A DNA stretch of 45,250 bases, from positions 1-45,250 of the forward strand of contig NZ_BMVY01000049.1 in assembly GCF_014650955.1 (NCBI RefSeq), in the 5' to 3' direction. This stretch comes from Streptomyces tauricus. GTDB lineage: Bacteria > Actinomycetota > Actinomycetes > Streptomycetales > Streptomycetaceae. This document shows, piece after piece, positions 1 to 8,355 of this stretch. How positions within the stretch are numbered: position 1 is the first letter of the stretch; every line of letters starts with the position of its first letter. Both the position numbers and the translations under genes were made by a program. The notes beneath the pieces are model-generated. The model did no database searches and was not told the DNA's origin. It saw only the letters and a program-made list of their open reading frames with translations.

Positions 1-17
1 GCCGAGGGCTTGTCCTC
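1..17 (+). rRNA. 23S rRNA, 3' end (partial)
   Basis: The first bases (gccgagggcttgtcct) match the extreme 3' end of actinobacterial 23S rRNA, which follows the conserved accggtactaatag segment lying outside the window. The exact mature end is estimated from memory of Streptomyces 23S sequences. The remaining 110 bases up to the 5S gene are internal transcribed spacer. Confidence 0.7.
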
Positions 18-126
18 AGTTGCTCGCGTCCACTGTGTTGGTTCTGAAACCACGAACAACCCCGCACCCCTTTTTGTCTGGCCACAGGGGGGTGTGGTGC
101 GGCTGTTTGAATCAGAGTTTCATCGT

Positions 127-245
127 GTTTCGGTGGTCATAGCGTGAGGGAAACGCCCGGTTACATTCCGAACCCGGAAGCTAAGCCTTACAGCGCCGAT
201 GGTACTGCAGGGGGGACCCTGTGGGAGAGTAGGACGCCGCCGAAC
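127..245 (+). rRNA. rrf: 5S ribosomal RNA
   Basis: The segment begins gtttcggtggtcatagcg and ends gacgccgccgaact, the characteristic termini of Streptomyces 5S rRNA. The central conserved block with cattccgaacccggaag is present. The two ends pair to form helix I. The gene sits about 110 bases after the 23S tail, in the usual 16S-23S-5S order, and is followed by a strong terminator, so this is the last gene of the operon. The ends are accurate to a few bases. Confidence 0.96.
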
Positions 246-255
246 TTCTTTTACA

Positions 256-298
256 GCTCCGGTTCCTGGACTAATAGTCCAGGAACCGGAGCTTTTTT
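256..298 (+). terminator. rRNA operon intrinsic terminator
   Basis: A perfect 17-bp stem (256-272 with 276-292) closes a 3-base loop and is followed by six T residues. It ends the rRNA operon ten bases after the 5S gene. A T-tract this clear is unusual for Streptomyces, where most hairpins in this window lack one. Confidence 0.95.
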
Positions 299-401
299 AT
301 TTTCCGGAACAGGGCTGCCCGGAACCCCTCCGCGCTGCGGGCGGATGCCTGAGGGTAAGGTCAGGGGGCAACGTTGGCTCGTTCCCACAGGAGGCCCCCG
401 G

Positions 402-1034
402 GTGGAGGTCCAAGAGACCCGCGTCCAGACAGACCGGGTCCTCACCATCCCGAACATCCTCAGCATGGCGCGCCTCGCGGGCGTACCGCTCTTTCTGTGG
501 CTGATCCTCAGGCCGGAGTTCGGTGGGCCCAACAGCGACGGCTGGGCGCTTCTGGTGCTCATGCTGAGCGGTATCAGCGACTATCTGGACGGCAAGCTCG
601 CCCGGCGCTGGAACCAGATCAGCGGCCTCGGCCGGCTGCTGGACCCCGCGGCCGACCGCCTGTACATCCTCTCGACCCTGCTGGGGCTCACCTGGCGCGA
701 GATCCTGCCGCTGTGGCTGACCAGTGTGCTGCTGGCGCGGGAGCTCGTCCTGCTCGTGATGGTGGGCATCCTCAGGCGGCACGGCTATCCGCCGCCGCAG
801 GTGAACTTCCTCGGGAAGGCCGCAACGTTCAACTTGATGTACGCCTTCCCGTTGTTGCTGCTCAGTGACGGAAGTGGATGGCTTGCGTCACTCGCTGCGA
901 TTTTCGGATGGGCGTTCGCCGGATGGGGTACAACTCTGTATTGGTGGGCAGGGATCCTCTATGTGGTTCAGGTCCGCCGCCTTGTTCGTGCGGACAACCA
1001 TGGCCGACTGAGCTCGCCCAATGGGCGGCCGTAG
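402..1034 (+). CDS. CDP-alcohol phosphatidyltransferase (phospholipid synthase, possibly cardiolipin synthase)
   Basis: A 210-residue integral membrane enzyme that transfers a phosphatidyl group from a CDP-lipid to an alcohol acceptor. It carries the family signature DG-x2-AR-x8-G-x3-D-x3-D, seen as LDGKLAR, then GRLLDPAADR, followed by several hydrophobic segments. The GTG start at 402 is chosen because caggagg lies 7 bases upstream and the homologous region begins just after it; the open frame reaches back over the 5S gene, which is an artefact. From established knowledge, the Streptomyces coelicolor gene in this neighbourhood (SCO1389) is a eukaryote-like cardiolipin synthase, and the mycobacterial positional equivalent is pgsA2. 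The choice between cardiolipin and another phospholipid product is inferred from position, not read from the sequence. Confidence 0.88.
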   Translation: MEVQETRVQTDRVLTIPNILSMARLAGVPLFLWLILRPEFGGPNSDGWALLVLMLSGISDYLDGKLARRWNQISGLGRLLDPAADRLYILSTLLGLTWREILPLWLTSVLLARELVLLVMVGILRRHGYPPPQVNFLGKAATFNLMYAFPLLLLSDGSGWLASLAAIFGWAFAGWGTTLYWWAGILYVVQVRRLVRADNHGRLSSPNGRP

Positions 1035-1123
1035 AGGTCTCCGATGGCCCGCAACGAGAATGTGCGGGACAATCTGACGGGTGAAGTCGGCTTGACCGTC
1101 TCTTCAAGGAGGACGCTTCCGAC

Positions 1124-3619
1124 ATGAAGGCCGTCGTGATGGCCGGCGGCGAAGGCACACGCCTTCGCCCCATGACCTCAAGCATGCCCAAGCCGCTCCT
1201 GCCTGTGGCCAATCGCCCGATCATGGAGCACGTGCTACGGCTGCTCAAGCGGCATGGGCTCAACGAAACCGTCGTCACCGTCCAGTTCCTGGCCTCGCTG
1301 GTCAAGAACTACTTCGGTGACGGTGAAGAGCTCGGTATGGAGCTCACCTATGCCAACGAGGAGAAGCCACTCGGTACTGCCGGCAGTGTCAAGAACGCCG
1401 AAGAGGCACTCAAGGACGATACGTTCCTCGTGATCTCCGGCGATGCTCTGACCGACTTCGACCTCACCGACCTCATCAACTTCCACAAGGAAAAGGGTGG
1501 GCTGGTAACGGTCTGTTTGACCCGCGTTCCCAACCCTCTTGAATTCGGCATCACCATTGTCGACGACGAGGGTAAGGTCGAGCGCTTTCTCGAGAAGCCG
1601 ACCTGGGGTCAGGTCTTCTCGGACACGGTGAACACCGGCATCTATGTCATGGAGCCCGAAGTCTTCGACTACGTCGAGGCCGATGTCTCCGTCGACTGGT
1701 CCGGCGATGTCTTCCCTCAGCTGATGAAGGAGGGCAAGCCGATCTACGGCTATGTCGCCGAGGGCTACTGGGAAGACGTCGGCACACACGAGAGCTATGT
1801 GAAGGCGCAGGCCGACGTCCTGGAAGGCAAGGTCGACGTCGAGCTGGACGGCTTCGAGATATCTCCCGGAGTCTGGGTCGCCGAGGGCGCCGAGGTCCAC
1901 CCCGACGCGGTGCTGCGAGGGCCGCTCTACATCGGGGACTACGCCAAGGTCGAGGCCGACGTCGAGATCCGCGAGCACACCGTGGTGGGCTCCAACGTCG
2001 TCGTGAAGACCGGCGCGTTCCTGCACAAGGCCGTGCTGCACGACAACGTGTACATCGGTCAGCACAGCAATCTGCGTGGCTGTGTCATCGGCAAGAACAC
2101 CGACATCATGCGGGCCGCGCGTATCGAGGACGGCGCCGTCATCGGGGACGAGTGCCTCGTCGGCGAGGAATCGATCGTCCAGGGCAACGTACGGGTGTAC
2201 CCGTTCAAGACCGTCGAGGCCGGCGCCTTCGTCAATACGTCGGTCATCTGGGAGTCCCGCGGCCAGGCCCATCTCTTCGGTGCGCGTGGCGTGACCGGGA
2301 TCCTCAACGTCGAGATCACGCCCGAGCTGGCCGTGCGGCTGGCGGGAGCGTACGCGACGACCCTCAAGAAGGGGTCCACCGTCACGACGGCCCGTGACCA
2401 CTCCCGAGGTGCCCGCGCGCTCAAGAGGGCGGTCATCTCCGCCCTGCAGGCCAGCGCCATGGACGTACGGGACCTGGAGAACGTACCGCTGCCGGTGGCG
2501 CGGCAGCAGACCGCGCGGGGCAGTGCCGGCGGCATCATGATCCGTACGACGCCCGGCGTTCCCGACTCCGTCGACATCATGTTCTTCGACGGGAACGGGG
2601 CGGACCTGTCCCAGGGGAGTCAGCGCAAGCTCGACCGGGTGTTCGCCCGGCAGGAGTACCGGCGTGCGTTCCCCGGTGAGATCGGAGACCTGCACTTCCC
2701 GGCGAGCGTCTTCGACTCGTACACCGGCTCCCTGCTCAGGAATGTCGATACGACCGGGATCGCCGACGCCGGGCTCAAGGTCGTCGTGGACGCGTCCAAC
2801 GGCAGTGCCGGACTGGTGCTGCCGAGCCTGCTGGGCAAGCTCGGGGTCGACGCGCTGACCATCAACCCGGGGCTCGACGAGTCGCGCCCCACGGAGACGG
2901 CGGACACCCGCCGGTCCGGGATGGTCCGGCTCGGCGAGATCGTGGCTTCGGCACGCGCCGCGTTCGGCGTGCGGTTCGACCCGGTGGGCGAGCGGCTGTC
3001 GCTCGTCGACGAGAAGGGCCGGATCATCGAGGACGACCGGGCGCTGCTCGTCATGCTCGACCTGGTGGCTGCCGAACGGCGCAGCGGGCGTGTGGCGTTG
3101 CCGGTGACCACCACGAGGATCGCCGAGCAGGTGGCGGCGTACCACGGGACGCAGGTCGACTGGACGACGACGTCTCCGGACGATCTGACGCGCGTCGGGC
3201 GCGAGGAGTCGACGATCTTCGGAGGCGACGGGCGCGGTGGGTTCATCGTGCCTGAGTTCAGCAGTGTGTTCGACGGCACGGCTGCCTTCGTACGGCTCAT
3301 CGGTCTGGTGTCGCGGACGCAGCTCACGCTCAGTCAGATCGACGCGCGGATTCCGCGGGCGCACGTCCTCAAGCGCGATCTCGCGACTCCCTGGGCGGTC
3401 AAGGGCCTTGTGATGCGGCGCGTGGTCGAAGCGGCCGGTGACCGGTTCGTCGACACGACCGACGGTGTTCGTGTCGTGGAGACCGACGGTCGTTGGGTGA
3501 TGGTCCTGCCCGATCCGGCGGAGGCGGTCACCCACCTGTGGGCCGAAGGGCCCGATGACGCCTCGGCGCAGGCACTGCTCGACGAGTGGTCGTCGGTGGT
3601 GGACAGCGCCGGTCGCTGA
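1124..3619 (+). CDS. Mannose-1-phosphate guanylyltransferase-like protein with degenerate phosphomannomutase domain
   Basis: An 831-residue protein in three parts. Residues 1-235 form a nucleotidyltransferase with an intact signature (GGEGTRLRP at 8-16, PKP at 22-24). Residues about 250-370 are left-handed beta-helix hexapeptide repeats. Residues about 385-831 match the phosphohexomutase fold. The mutase part lacks the key motifs: the phosphoserine loop reads RTTPGVP near residue 475 rather than TASHNP, the metal loop reads DPVGER at 619-624 rather than DGDGDR, and the sugar loop reads GGDGRGG near 700. The N-terminal part can plausibly make GDP-mannose for cell-envelope glycoconjugates, while the mutase domain is probably structural or regulatory. 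The start has AAGGAGG about ten bases upstream. Known S. coelicolor relative by position: SCO1388. Confidence 0.88.
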   Translation: MKAVVMAGGEGTRLRPMTSSMPKPLLPVANRPIMEHVLRLLKRHGLNETVVTVQFLASLVKNYFGDGEELGMELTYANEEKPLGTAGSVKNAEEALKDDTFLVISGDALTDFDLTDLINFHKEKGGLVTVCLTRVPNPLEFGITIVDDEGKVERFLEKPTWGQVFSDTVNTGIYVMEPEVFDYVEADVSVDWSGDVFPQLMKEGKPIYGYVAEGYWEDVGTHESYVKAQADVLEGKVDVELDGFEISPGVWVAEGAEVHPDAVLRGPLYIGDYAKVEADVEIREHTVVGSNVVVKTGAFLHKAVLHDNVYIGQHSNLRGCVIGKNTDIMRAARIEDGAVIGDECLVGEESIVQGNVRVYPFKTVEAGAFVNTSVIWESRGQAHLFGARGVTGILNVEITPELAVRLAGAYATTLKKGSTVTTARDHSRGARALKRAVISALQASAMDVRDLENVPLPVARQQTARGSAGGIMIRTTPGVPDSVDIMFFDGNGADLSQGSQRKLDRVFARQEYRRAFPGEIGDLHFPASVFDSYTGSLLRNVDTTGIADAGLKVVVDASNGSAGLVLPSLLGKLGVDALTINPGLDESRPTETADTRRSGMVRLGEIVASARAAFGVRFDPVGERLSLVDEKGRIIEDDRALLVMLDLVAAERRSGRVALPVTTTRIAEQVAAYHGTQVDWTTTSPDDLTRVGREESTIFGGDGRGGFIVPEFSSVFDGTAAFVRLIGLVSRTQLTLSQIDARIPRAHVLKRDLATPWAVKGLVMRRVVEAAGDRFVDTTDGVRVVETDGRWVMVLPDPAEAVTHLWAEGPDDASAQALLDEWSSVVDSAGR

Positions 3620-3712
3620 GCAGCACACCCCGCGTGCCGGACAGTGCCCCGAAAGGGGCCTGTCCGGCACGTCGGTGGGGCCGTTCGGAGCTACAGGTCG
3701 CGACGTGCGACG

Positions 3713-4615
3713 ATGTGCGGCATGCCGCAGCAGCCCCCCGTTCGGAGCACCCCCACGCGCCCCTCGCGCCCGGACGCGTCCATGTCGCTGCTCACCAACG
3801 TCATGGACCACAGTCTTGACGAGGGGTACGCCGAGGCCGCTGCCCGGCGCAAGGCCGAAGGTACGGGCGGGATGCCCAAGAAGCTGTCGGCGAAGCTCGG
3901 TCTCGCGGCCGGCCTGGTGCTCGCGGCGCTGCTGGTGACCGTGGGCGCGGCGCAGGCGCGGATAGCGGCTCCGGTCGTCGCCAAGGAGCGCGAGGAGCTC
4001 ATCGACCGCATCGACAGCGAGACGTCGTCGGCCGAAGACCTCGAGGACGCCATCGACGAGCTCCGCGACGATGTCGGGGCCCGGCAGCGTGAGGCGTTGA
4101 AAAAACACGGCGGTGACCAGGGCGAGCTCGTGGGGATCCTGTCCGGAGCCCTCGAAGTGCACGGTCCCGGTGTGAAACTCGTCGTGGACGACGCGAAGGA
4201 AGCCGACCACGCCGGTGACGGGGACGCGCGTGAGACCTCGGGCTTCTCCGACACCGGACGCGTACGCGACCGCGATATGCAGCGTGTCGTCAACGGGCTG
4301 TGGGAGTCCGGCGCCGAGGCCGTCACCATCAACGGACAGCGGCTGACGGCCCTGTCCGCGATCAGGGCCGCGGGTGACGCGATACTGGTCGACAACAAGC
4401 CGCTGGTGCCGCCGTACACGGTGTTGGCCGTCGGGGACGGGGACCGGCTGCGCACCAGGTTCCAGAACAGCGGTGACGGGCAGTATCTGCAGGCTCTGCA
4501 CGAGAACTTCGGGATCAGGACCAGTATCTCCGCCGAGGACGAGGTCCGGCTGCCCGCAGCACCGAGTGTGATTGTACGAACAGCGCAACCGAGCACAGAG
4601 AAAGGTACATCGTGA
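3713..4615 (+). CDS. DUF881 family membrane-anchored protein (first copy)
   Basis: About 300 residues. A short cytoplasmic N-terminus is followed by one membrane segment (LGLAAGLVLAALLVTVGA), a coiled-coil-like charged stretch (KEREELIDRIDSETSSAED) and an extracellular DUF881 domain with GPGVKLVVDD and GAEAVTINGQRL. DUF881 proteins neighbour cell-division and envelope genes in Firmicutes (ylxW/ylxX near ftsZ) and Actinobacteria, but their biochemical role is unknown. ATG 3713 or ATG 3722 could be the start; no clear Shine-Dalgarno separates them. The stop overlaps the next gene's GTG, implying translational coupling with sbp and the second DUF881 gene. Confidence 0.87.
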   Translation: MCGMPQQPPVRSTPTRPSRPDASMSLLTNVMDHSLDEGYAEAAARRKAEGTGGMPKKLSAKLGLAAGLVLAALLVTVGAAQARIAAPVVAKEREELIDRIDSETSSAEDLEDAIDELRDDVGARQREALKKHGGDQGELVGILSGALEVHGPGVKLVVDDAKEADHAGDGDARETSGFSDTGRVRDRDMQRVVNGLWESGAEAVTINGQRLTALSAIRAAGDAILVDNKPLVPPYTVLAVGDGDRLRTRFQNSGDGQYLQALHENFGIRTSISAEDEVRLPAAPSVIVRTAQPSTEKGTS

Positions 4616-4944
4616 TCGCGGTACTGGGCCTCGTCGTGGGAGTCGTGGCCGGCTTGTTGGTGCGGCCCGAGGTTCCGGCGATGGTCGAGCCCTATCTTCC
4701 GATCGCCGTGGTCGCGGCGCTCGACGCCGTGTTCGGAGGTCTGCGGGCGATGCTCGACGGCATCTTCGACGACAAGGTCTTCGTGGTGTCGTTCCTGTCG
4801 AACGTCGTGGTGGCCGCCCTGATCGTCTTCCTGGGTGACAAGTTGGGCGTGGGCGCCCAGTTGTCCACGGGTGTCGTGGTCGTCCTGGGGATCCGCATCT
4901 TCTCCAACGCCGCGGCGATCCGTCGGCACGTCTTCCGGGCGTGA
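4612..4944 (+). CDS. sbp: Small basic protein family membrane protein (DUF1290)
   Basis: A 110-residue, highly hydrophobic protein with about three membrane helices (start IAVLGLVVGVVAGLLV; middle FVVSFLSNVVVAALIVFLG; then STGVVVVLGIRIFSNAAAI). It matches the Sbp/DUF1290 family found between DUF881 genes upstream of ftsZ in Bacillus and in the actinobacterial equivalent of this locus. Its start GTG overlaps the previous stop, and its own TGA overlaps the next start, so the three genes are almost certainly translated as one coupled unit. The molecular function is not established. Confidence 0.92.
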   Translation: MIAVLGLVVGVVAGLLVRPEVPAMVEPYLPIAVVAALDAVFGGLRAMLDGIFDDKVFVVSFLSNVVVAALIVFLGDKLGVGAQLSTGVVVVLGIRIFSNAAAIRRHVFRA

Positions 4945-5816
4945 GGCCGATGAGCGGCAACGACGAGACACGGGGAACCCCGGAGCATCCGCTGCGCGAG
5001 GAACTGCCCGAAGAGGTGCGGGCGACGGCTCCGCAGAAGGCGTCGGAGCCCGGGGCCGAGCGGGCGGAGCAGGAGCGGAGCACGCCGGCCGGTCCCACCG
5101 GCCGGCAGCGGCTGGTGATGGGGCTGTGGCCGCCGCGGGTGTCCCGTGCGCAACTCATCGTCGCGCTGCTGCTGTTCGGCCTCGGATTCGGCCTCGCCGT
5201 CCAGGTCGCGTCCAACAGCGACAGCGACGGCGCCCTGCGCGGCGCACGCCAGGAGGACCTCGTACGCATCCTGGATGAACTCGATGACCGTACACAGCGT
5301 CTGGAAGAGGAGAAGCAGGGGCTGGAGGATCAGCGCACCGAGCTGGAGAACAGCTCGGACCAGGCCGAGGAGGCCCGCAAGCAGACGGTCGAGAAGGAGA
5401 AGCAACTCGGCATTCTGGCGGGCACCGTGGCGGCGCAGGGCCCCGGCATCACCCTGGCGATCGCCGACGGGAAGGGGACGGTCGAGGCCGACATGCTGCT
5501 CGACGCTGTCCAGGAGCTCCGTGCGGCGGGCGCGGAGGCGATCCAGGTCAATGGCGTACGGATCGTCGCGGGCACCTATCTGACGGATGTGAGCGGGGGA
5601 GTGGCCGTGGACGGGAACAAGATCAGCTCCCCGTATCGTTTCAAGGTCATCGGGAAACCTCAGGACCTCGAACCGGCGCTCAACATCCCTGGCGGAGTGG
5701 TGCAGACTTTGGAGAAGGAGCAGGCCACTGTCACGGTGGAGCGCTCGGACAAGATCATCGTGGATGCCTTGCGACCCGCCGAGCAGCCTGACTACGCTCG
5801 GTCGTCCTCCCAGTGA
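4941..5816 (+). CDS. DUF881 family membrane-anchored protein (second copy)
   Basis: About 291 residues. A charged, disordered cytoplasmic N-terminus (about 55 residues) precedes a membrane helix (LIVALLLFGLGFGLAVQVA), a strongly predicted coiled coil (LDDRTQRLEEEKQGLEDQ onward) and a DUF881 domain with GPGITLAIADGKG and GAEAIQVNGVRIV. It is paralogous to the gene at 3713, and the flanking arrangement DUF881-Sbp-DUF881 is conserved. GTG 4941 overlaps the sbp stop; ATG 4950 is a possible alternative start. The two DUF881 proteins may form a heteromeric envelope complex through their coiled coils, which is inference. Confidence 0.87.
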   Translation: MRPMSGNDETRGTPEHPLREELPEEVRATAPQKASEPGAERAEQERSTPAGPTGRQRLVMGLWPPRVSRAQLIVALLLFGLGFGLAVQVASNSDSDGALRGARQEDLVRILDELDDRTQRLEEEKQGLEDQRTELENSSDQAEEARKQTVEKEKQLGILAGTVAAQGPGITLAIADGKGTVEADMLLDAVQELRAAGAEAIQVNGVRIVAGTYLTDVSGGVAVDGNKISSPYRFKVIGKPQDLEPALNIPGGVVQTLEKEQATVTVERSDKIIVDALRPAEQPDYARSSSQ

Positions 5817-6006
5817 ACCGGGGGCGCTTGGAGGTGGCTCTCCGAGGGCATGAGCTTGCGGGGGGTCGGCGCACCGAATGGGTGGTGCGTGGTGGAAACT
5901 GTCTGGTGGATACGGACGTTGTGAGGGTGTCCGGCTCGACCGGTGTGTGCAATCAGGGTTCGTCCTGCCCCACGGGCGGGTCTGTTTCGGTCAAGGGGAA
6001 TCGCCC

Positions 6007-6849
6007 GTGAAGTTGTTTGCGAAGTTGTTCGGCAAGAGCGCACGAGAGGGCAGCGACAACGCCACTGCCCGGCATCGCGCACCGCGCCCCTCGGAAGCCG
6101 AGGAGCAGGGAGACCGCCCGCTGTTCCGGGACGAGGTCGGTGGGCCGCCCGGTGACATTTCCGGTGGTCAGGGCGCGCCGTCTGTTGACCCTGCCCAGTC
6201 GGGGCGCATAGGTTTCGGGGATCCGTCAACCTCAGGTGCGGGTGGAGGTTTCGGCTCCGACCCGTACGCGTCCAATACCCCGGCGGGGCAGCCGCGGCAG
6301 GAGGATCCGTCCATGTCGGCCCTGGTGTGTACGAGGTGCGGTAACCGCAACGCGGAGGCGAGCCGCTTCTGCTCCAACTGTGGTGCGCCGTTGCGGGCCG
6401 GGGCCACCCCGGAGCGTCCGTCGGAGACCACCTCGACGATCTCCATCTCCGGTCTTGAGGCCTACGACGCCGAGGCCACCGGCCAGACGCAGATGCCGAT
6501 GCTGTCTCCCGAGGCGCAGGCCGCCGTGGACGCCCTGCCGCTCGGCTCGGCGCTCCTGGTGGTGCGGCGGGGACCCAACTCGGGCAGCCGCTTCCTGCTG
6601 GACGGCGATCTGACGACCGCCGGCCGCCATCCGCAGAGCGACATCTTCCTGGACGACGTGACCGTGTCGCGCCGCCATGTGGAGTTCCGCCGTGAGCCCG
6701 ACGGTTCGTTCACGGTGGCGGACGTCGGCAGCCTCAACGGCACGTACGTCAACCGGGAGCGCATCGACCGGGTCCCCCTGTCGAACGGTGACGAGGTGCA
6801 GATCGGCAAGTACCGGCTGGTCTTCTACGCGAGCCAGCGGGGCATCTGA
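6007..6849 (+). CDS. Zinc-ribbon and FHA domain protein (GarA/OdhI-like signalling protein)
   Basis: A 280-residue protein. Residues 1-100 are low-complexity and polar. A zinc ribbon follows (CTRCG then CSNCG, about residues 108-128), then an ETTS motif, and a C-terminal FHA domain with GRHPQSDIFLDD, TVSRRHVEF and SLNGTYVN. In mycobacteria and corynebacteria, GarA/OdhI of this position is phosphorylated on the ETTS threonines by Ser/Thr kinases and then binds its own FHA domain, switching control of TCA-cycle enzymes. GTG 6007 is chosen for the AAGGGG upstream. Unlike the short GarA, this form carries an added zinc ribbon and long N-terminal tail. An internal start at 6313 could give a GarA-sized product. 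Confidence 0.9.
   Translation: MKLFAKLFGKSAREGSDNATARHRAPRPSEAEEQGDRPLFRDEVGGPPGDISGGQGAPSVDPAQSGRIGFGDPSTSGAGGGFGSDPYASNTPAGQPRQEDPSMSALVCTRCGNRNAEASRFCSNCGAPLRAGATPERPSETTSTISISGLEAYDAEATGQTQMPMLSPEAQAAVDALPLGSALLVVRRGPNSGSRFLLDGDLTTAGRHPQSDIFLDDVTVSRRHVEFRREPDGSFTVADVGSLNGTYVNRERIDRVPLSNGDEVQIGKYRLVFYASQRGI
6299..6315 (+). promoter_or_regulatory. Candidate internal ribosome-binding site and ATG in the FHA gene
   Basis: AGGAGG at 6299-6304 lies exactly 8 bases before an in-frame ATG at 6313. The match is better than the one serving the annotated GTG at 6007. Initiation here would give a 178-residue zinc ribbon plus FHA protein. It may be fortuitous, because Gln-Glu codons naturally yield this sequence. 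Confidence 0.45.
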
Positions 6850-6850
6850 A

Positions 6851-6885
6851 CCTCCCCCAGACTTTGTCCGGGGAGACCCCCAGGG
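6851..6885. repeat. Short dispersed Streptomyces hairpin repeat between fha and merR
   Basis: CTCCCC (6852-6857) and GGGGAG (6870-6875) form a stem, followed by ACCCCC. A close relative lies at 28393-28433 with the same cctcccccag and ccgggg edges. It sits between two genes read in the same direction and may attenuate or process the transcript. Confidence 0.6.
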
Positions 6886-6892
6886 AAGGTCC

Positions 6893-7627
6893 ATGCTTCG
6901 AACACCGAGCGGCGGTGCCGGACACGGCGCCGCCGCCACGGACCACGGGCTGATGAGCATCGGCACGGTGCTGAACGTGCTGCGTGACGAATTTCCCGAG
7001 GTCACCGTCTCCAAGATTCGCTTCCTGGAGTCCGAGGGCCTCATCGAGCCGCAGCGCACGCCGTCGGGATACCGCAAGTTCAGCGAGGACGACGTCGAGC
7101 GCCTCGGACACGTCCTGAGGATGCAGCGGGACCACTATCTGCCCCTGAAGGTCATCCGTGAGCACCTGGACGCCATGGGGCGCGGCGAGGCGGCCCCGCT
7201 GCCCTCCGTGGGCCGTCAGCGCGACGGGGAGGCGCTCAGCGAGCCGGAGGGGCCCGTCGCCGCCCGCATCGGGCGGGCCGAACTGCTGGCCGCCGCCGAG
7301 ATCGGTGAGCAGGAGCTCGACGAGTGGGAGTCGTACGGGCTCATCACGCCGCTGCTGGACGGGGTGTACGACGCCGAGGCGGTGACCGTCGCCGGACTGG
7401 TCCTGGAACTCGGGCGGTTCGGGATCGAGCCGCGGCACCTGCGCGCCGTGAAGGCCGCCGCCGACCGCGAGGCCGGTCTGGTGGACCAGGTCGTGGCACC
7501 CCTGCGGCTCCACCGCAACCCGCAGACCAGGGCGCACGCCCAGGCGCGCACCAAGGAGCTGGCGGGACTCGCGGTGAAGCTGCACGCCGCACTGGTGCAG
7601 TCGGCCCTCGGGGTGCGGCTTCCCTGA
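6893..7627 (+). CDS. ftsR: MerR family transcriptional regulator, FtsR-like
   Basis: A 244-residue protein with an N-terminal winged helix-turn-helix of the MerR type (IGTVLNVLRDEFPEVTVSKI, then RFLESEGLIEP and SGYRKFSEDDVERL), followed by a longer helical region without the metal-binding cysteines of classic MerR sensors. Position after the FHA gene and before the bifunctional nuclease matches Corynebacterium ftsR and M. tuberculosis Rv1828. FtsR is known to activate ftsZ in corynebacteria; the same role here is inferred from synteny. The ATG has aaggt seven bases upstream; ATG 6954 is a shorter alternative that would begin directly at the DNA-binding domain. Confidence 0.85.
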   Translation: MLRTPSGGAGHGAAATDHGLMSIGTVLNVLRDEFPEVTVSKIRFLESEGLIEPQRTPSGYRKFSEDDVERLGHVLRMQRDHYLPLKVIREHLDAMGRGEAAPLPSVGRQRDGEALSEPEGPVAARIGRAELLAAAEIGEQELDEWESYGLITPLLDGVYDAEAVTVAGLVLELGRFGIEPRHLRAVKAAADREAGLVDQVVAPLRLHRNPQTRAHAQARTKELAGLAVKLHAALVQSALGVRLP

Positions 7628-7714
7628 CCCGGCGACCCGTGCGGACGCGGGCCGCGGAACGTGGGATAGGGCACCCATTCCGTGCTCGACTACCCAAAGG
7701 TGCCGGGCACGGCC

Positions 7715-7727
7715 TAGGGTTGCTGTG
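7715..7727 (+). promoter_or_regulatory. Leaderless promoter of the bifunctional nuclease gene
   Basis: A -10 element TAGGGT at 7715-7720 places the predicted transcription start on the first base of GTG 7727. No Shine-Dalgarno sequence precedes the gene, which fits leaderless translation. No convincing -35 was seen. Confidence 0.6.
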
Positions 7728-8200
7728 TGAACGAGCTCGACGTCGTAGGTGTCCGGGTCGAAATGCCCTCCAACCAACCGATCGTGCTCCTGCGTGAAGT
7801 GGGAGGCGACCGTTACCTCCCCATCTGGATCGGGCCGGGGGAGGCGACGGCGATCGCCTTCGCTCAGCAGGGCATGGCCCCCGCGCGACCGCTGACCCAC
7901 GACCTGTTCAAGGACGTGCTGGAGGCCGTCGGCCAGGAGCTGACCGAAGTGCGCATCACAGACCTGCGGGAGGGTGTCTTCTACGCGGAGCTGGTGTTCG
8001 CCAGTGGGGTCGAGGTCAGCGCGCGGCCGTCCGACGCCATAGCGCTGGCCCTGCGCACCGGTACGCCCATCTACGGCAGCGACGGTGTCCTGGACGACGC
8101 CGGTATCGCGATCCCGGACGAGCAGGAGGACGAGGTGGAGAAGTTCCGCGAGTTCCTCGACCAGATCTCGCCCGAGGACTTCGGGACCAACAGCCAGTGA
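7727..8200 (+). CDS. Bifunctional nuclease family protein (DUF151)
   Basis: A 157-residue protein of the BFN_dom (DUF151) family. Visible family features are LREVGGDRYLPIWIGPGEA near the N-terminus, the phrase RPLTHDLFKDVLEAVG in the centre and the RPSDAIALALRTGTPIY motif, followed by an acidic C-terminal tail. Plant members have DNase/RNase activity; the bacterial function is not settled, and Rv1829 occupies the same slot in M. tuberculosis. It lies between two MerR genes. A leaderless promoter immediately precedes the GTG. Confidence 0.9.
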   Translation: MNELDVVGVRVEMPSNQPIVLLREVGGDRYLPIWIGPGEATAIAFAQQGMAPARPLTHDLFKDVLEAVGQELTEVRITDLREGVFYAELVFASGVEVSARPSDAIALALRTGTPIYGSDGVLDDAGIAIPDEQEDEVEKFREFLDQISPEDFGTNSQ

Positions 8201-8318
8201 CGGCGCGGGACGCCGGTCGGTGACCCTCCGGGACCGTCGGACGACGGGCCGTGCGGCGGCCGTCCCGAGAGCATTCGGCTAGCCTTTCCCCGCGGTGGGG
8301 CACGAGAAACCACTCTTA

Positions 8319-8333
8319 GGGTGATTATCACCC
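8319..8333. promoter_or_regulatory. Perfect palindrome, candidate operator upstream of second merR gene
   Basis: GGGTGATTATCACCC is a perfect dyad with 7-base arms around a central T. It lies 23 bases before the -35 element of the promoter at 8356 and is AT-richer than its surroundings. It may be bound by the MerR-type product of the gene it precedes or by FtsR. Confidence 0.55.
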
Positions 8334-8355
8334 GGCGTGCCGAGTGTGGCGATCG

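Noticed and set aside
144..401. Upstream extension of the phosphatidyltransferase
   Set aside because: It runs through the 5S gene and its terminator; the GTG at 402 has a good ribosome-binding site.
1235..5269. A 1344-codon open frame on the minus strand
   Set aside because: It lies opposite three well-supported genes; its existence follows from high GC and codon bias, and its translation has no domain.
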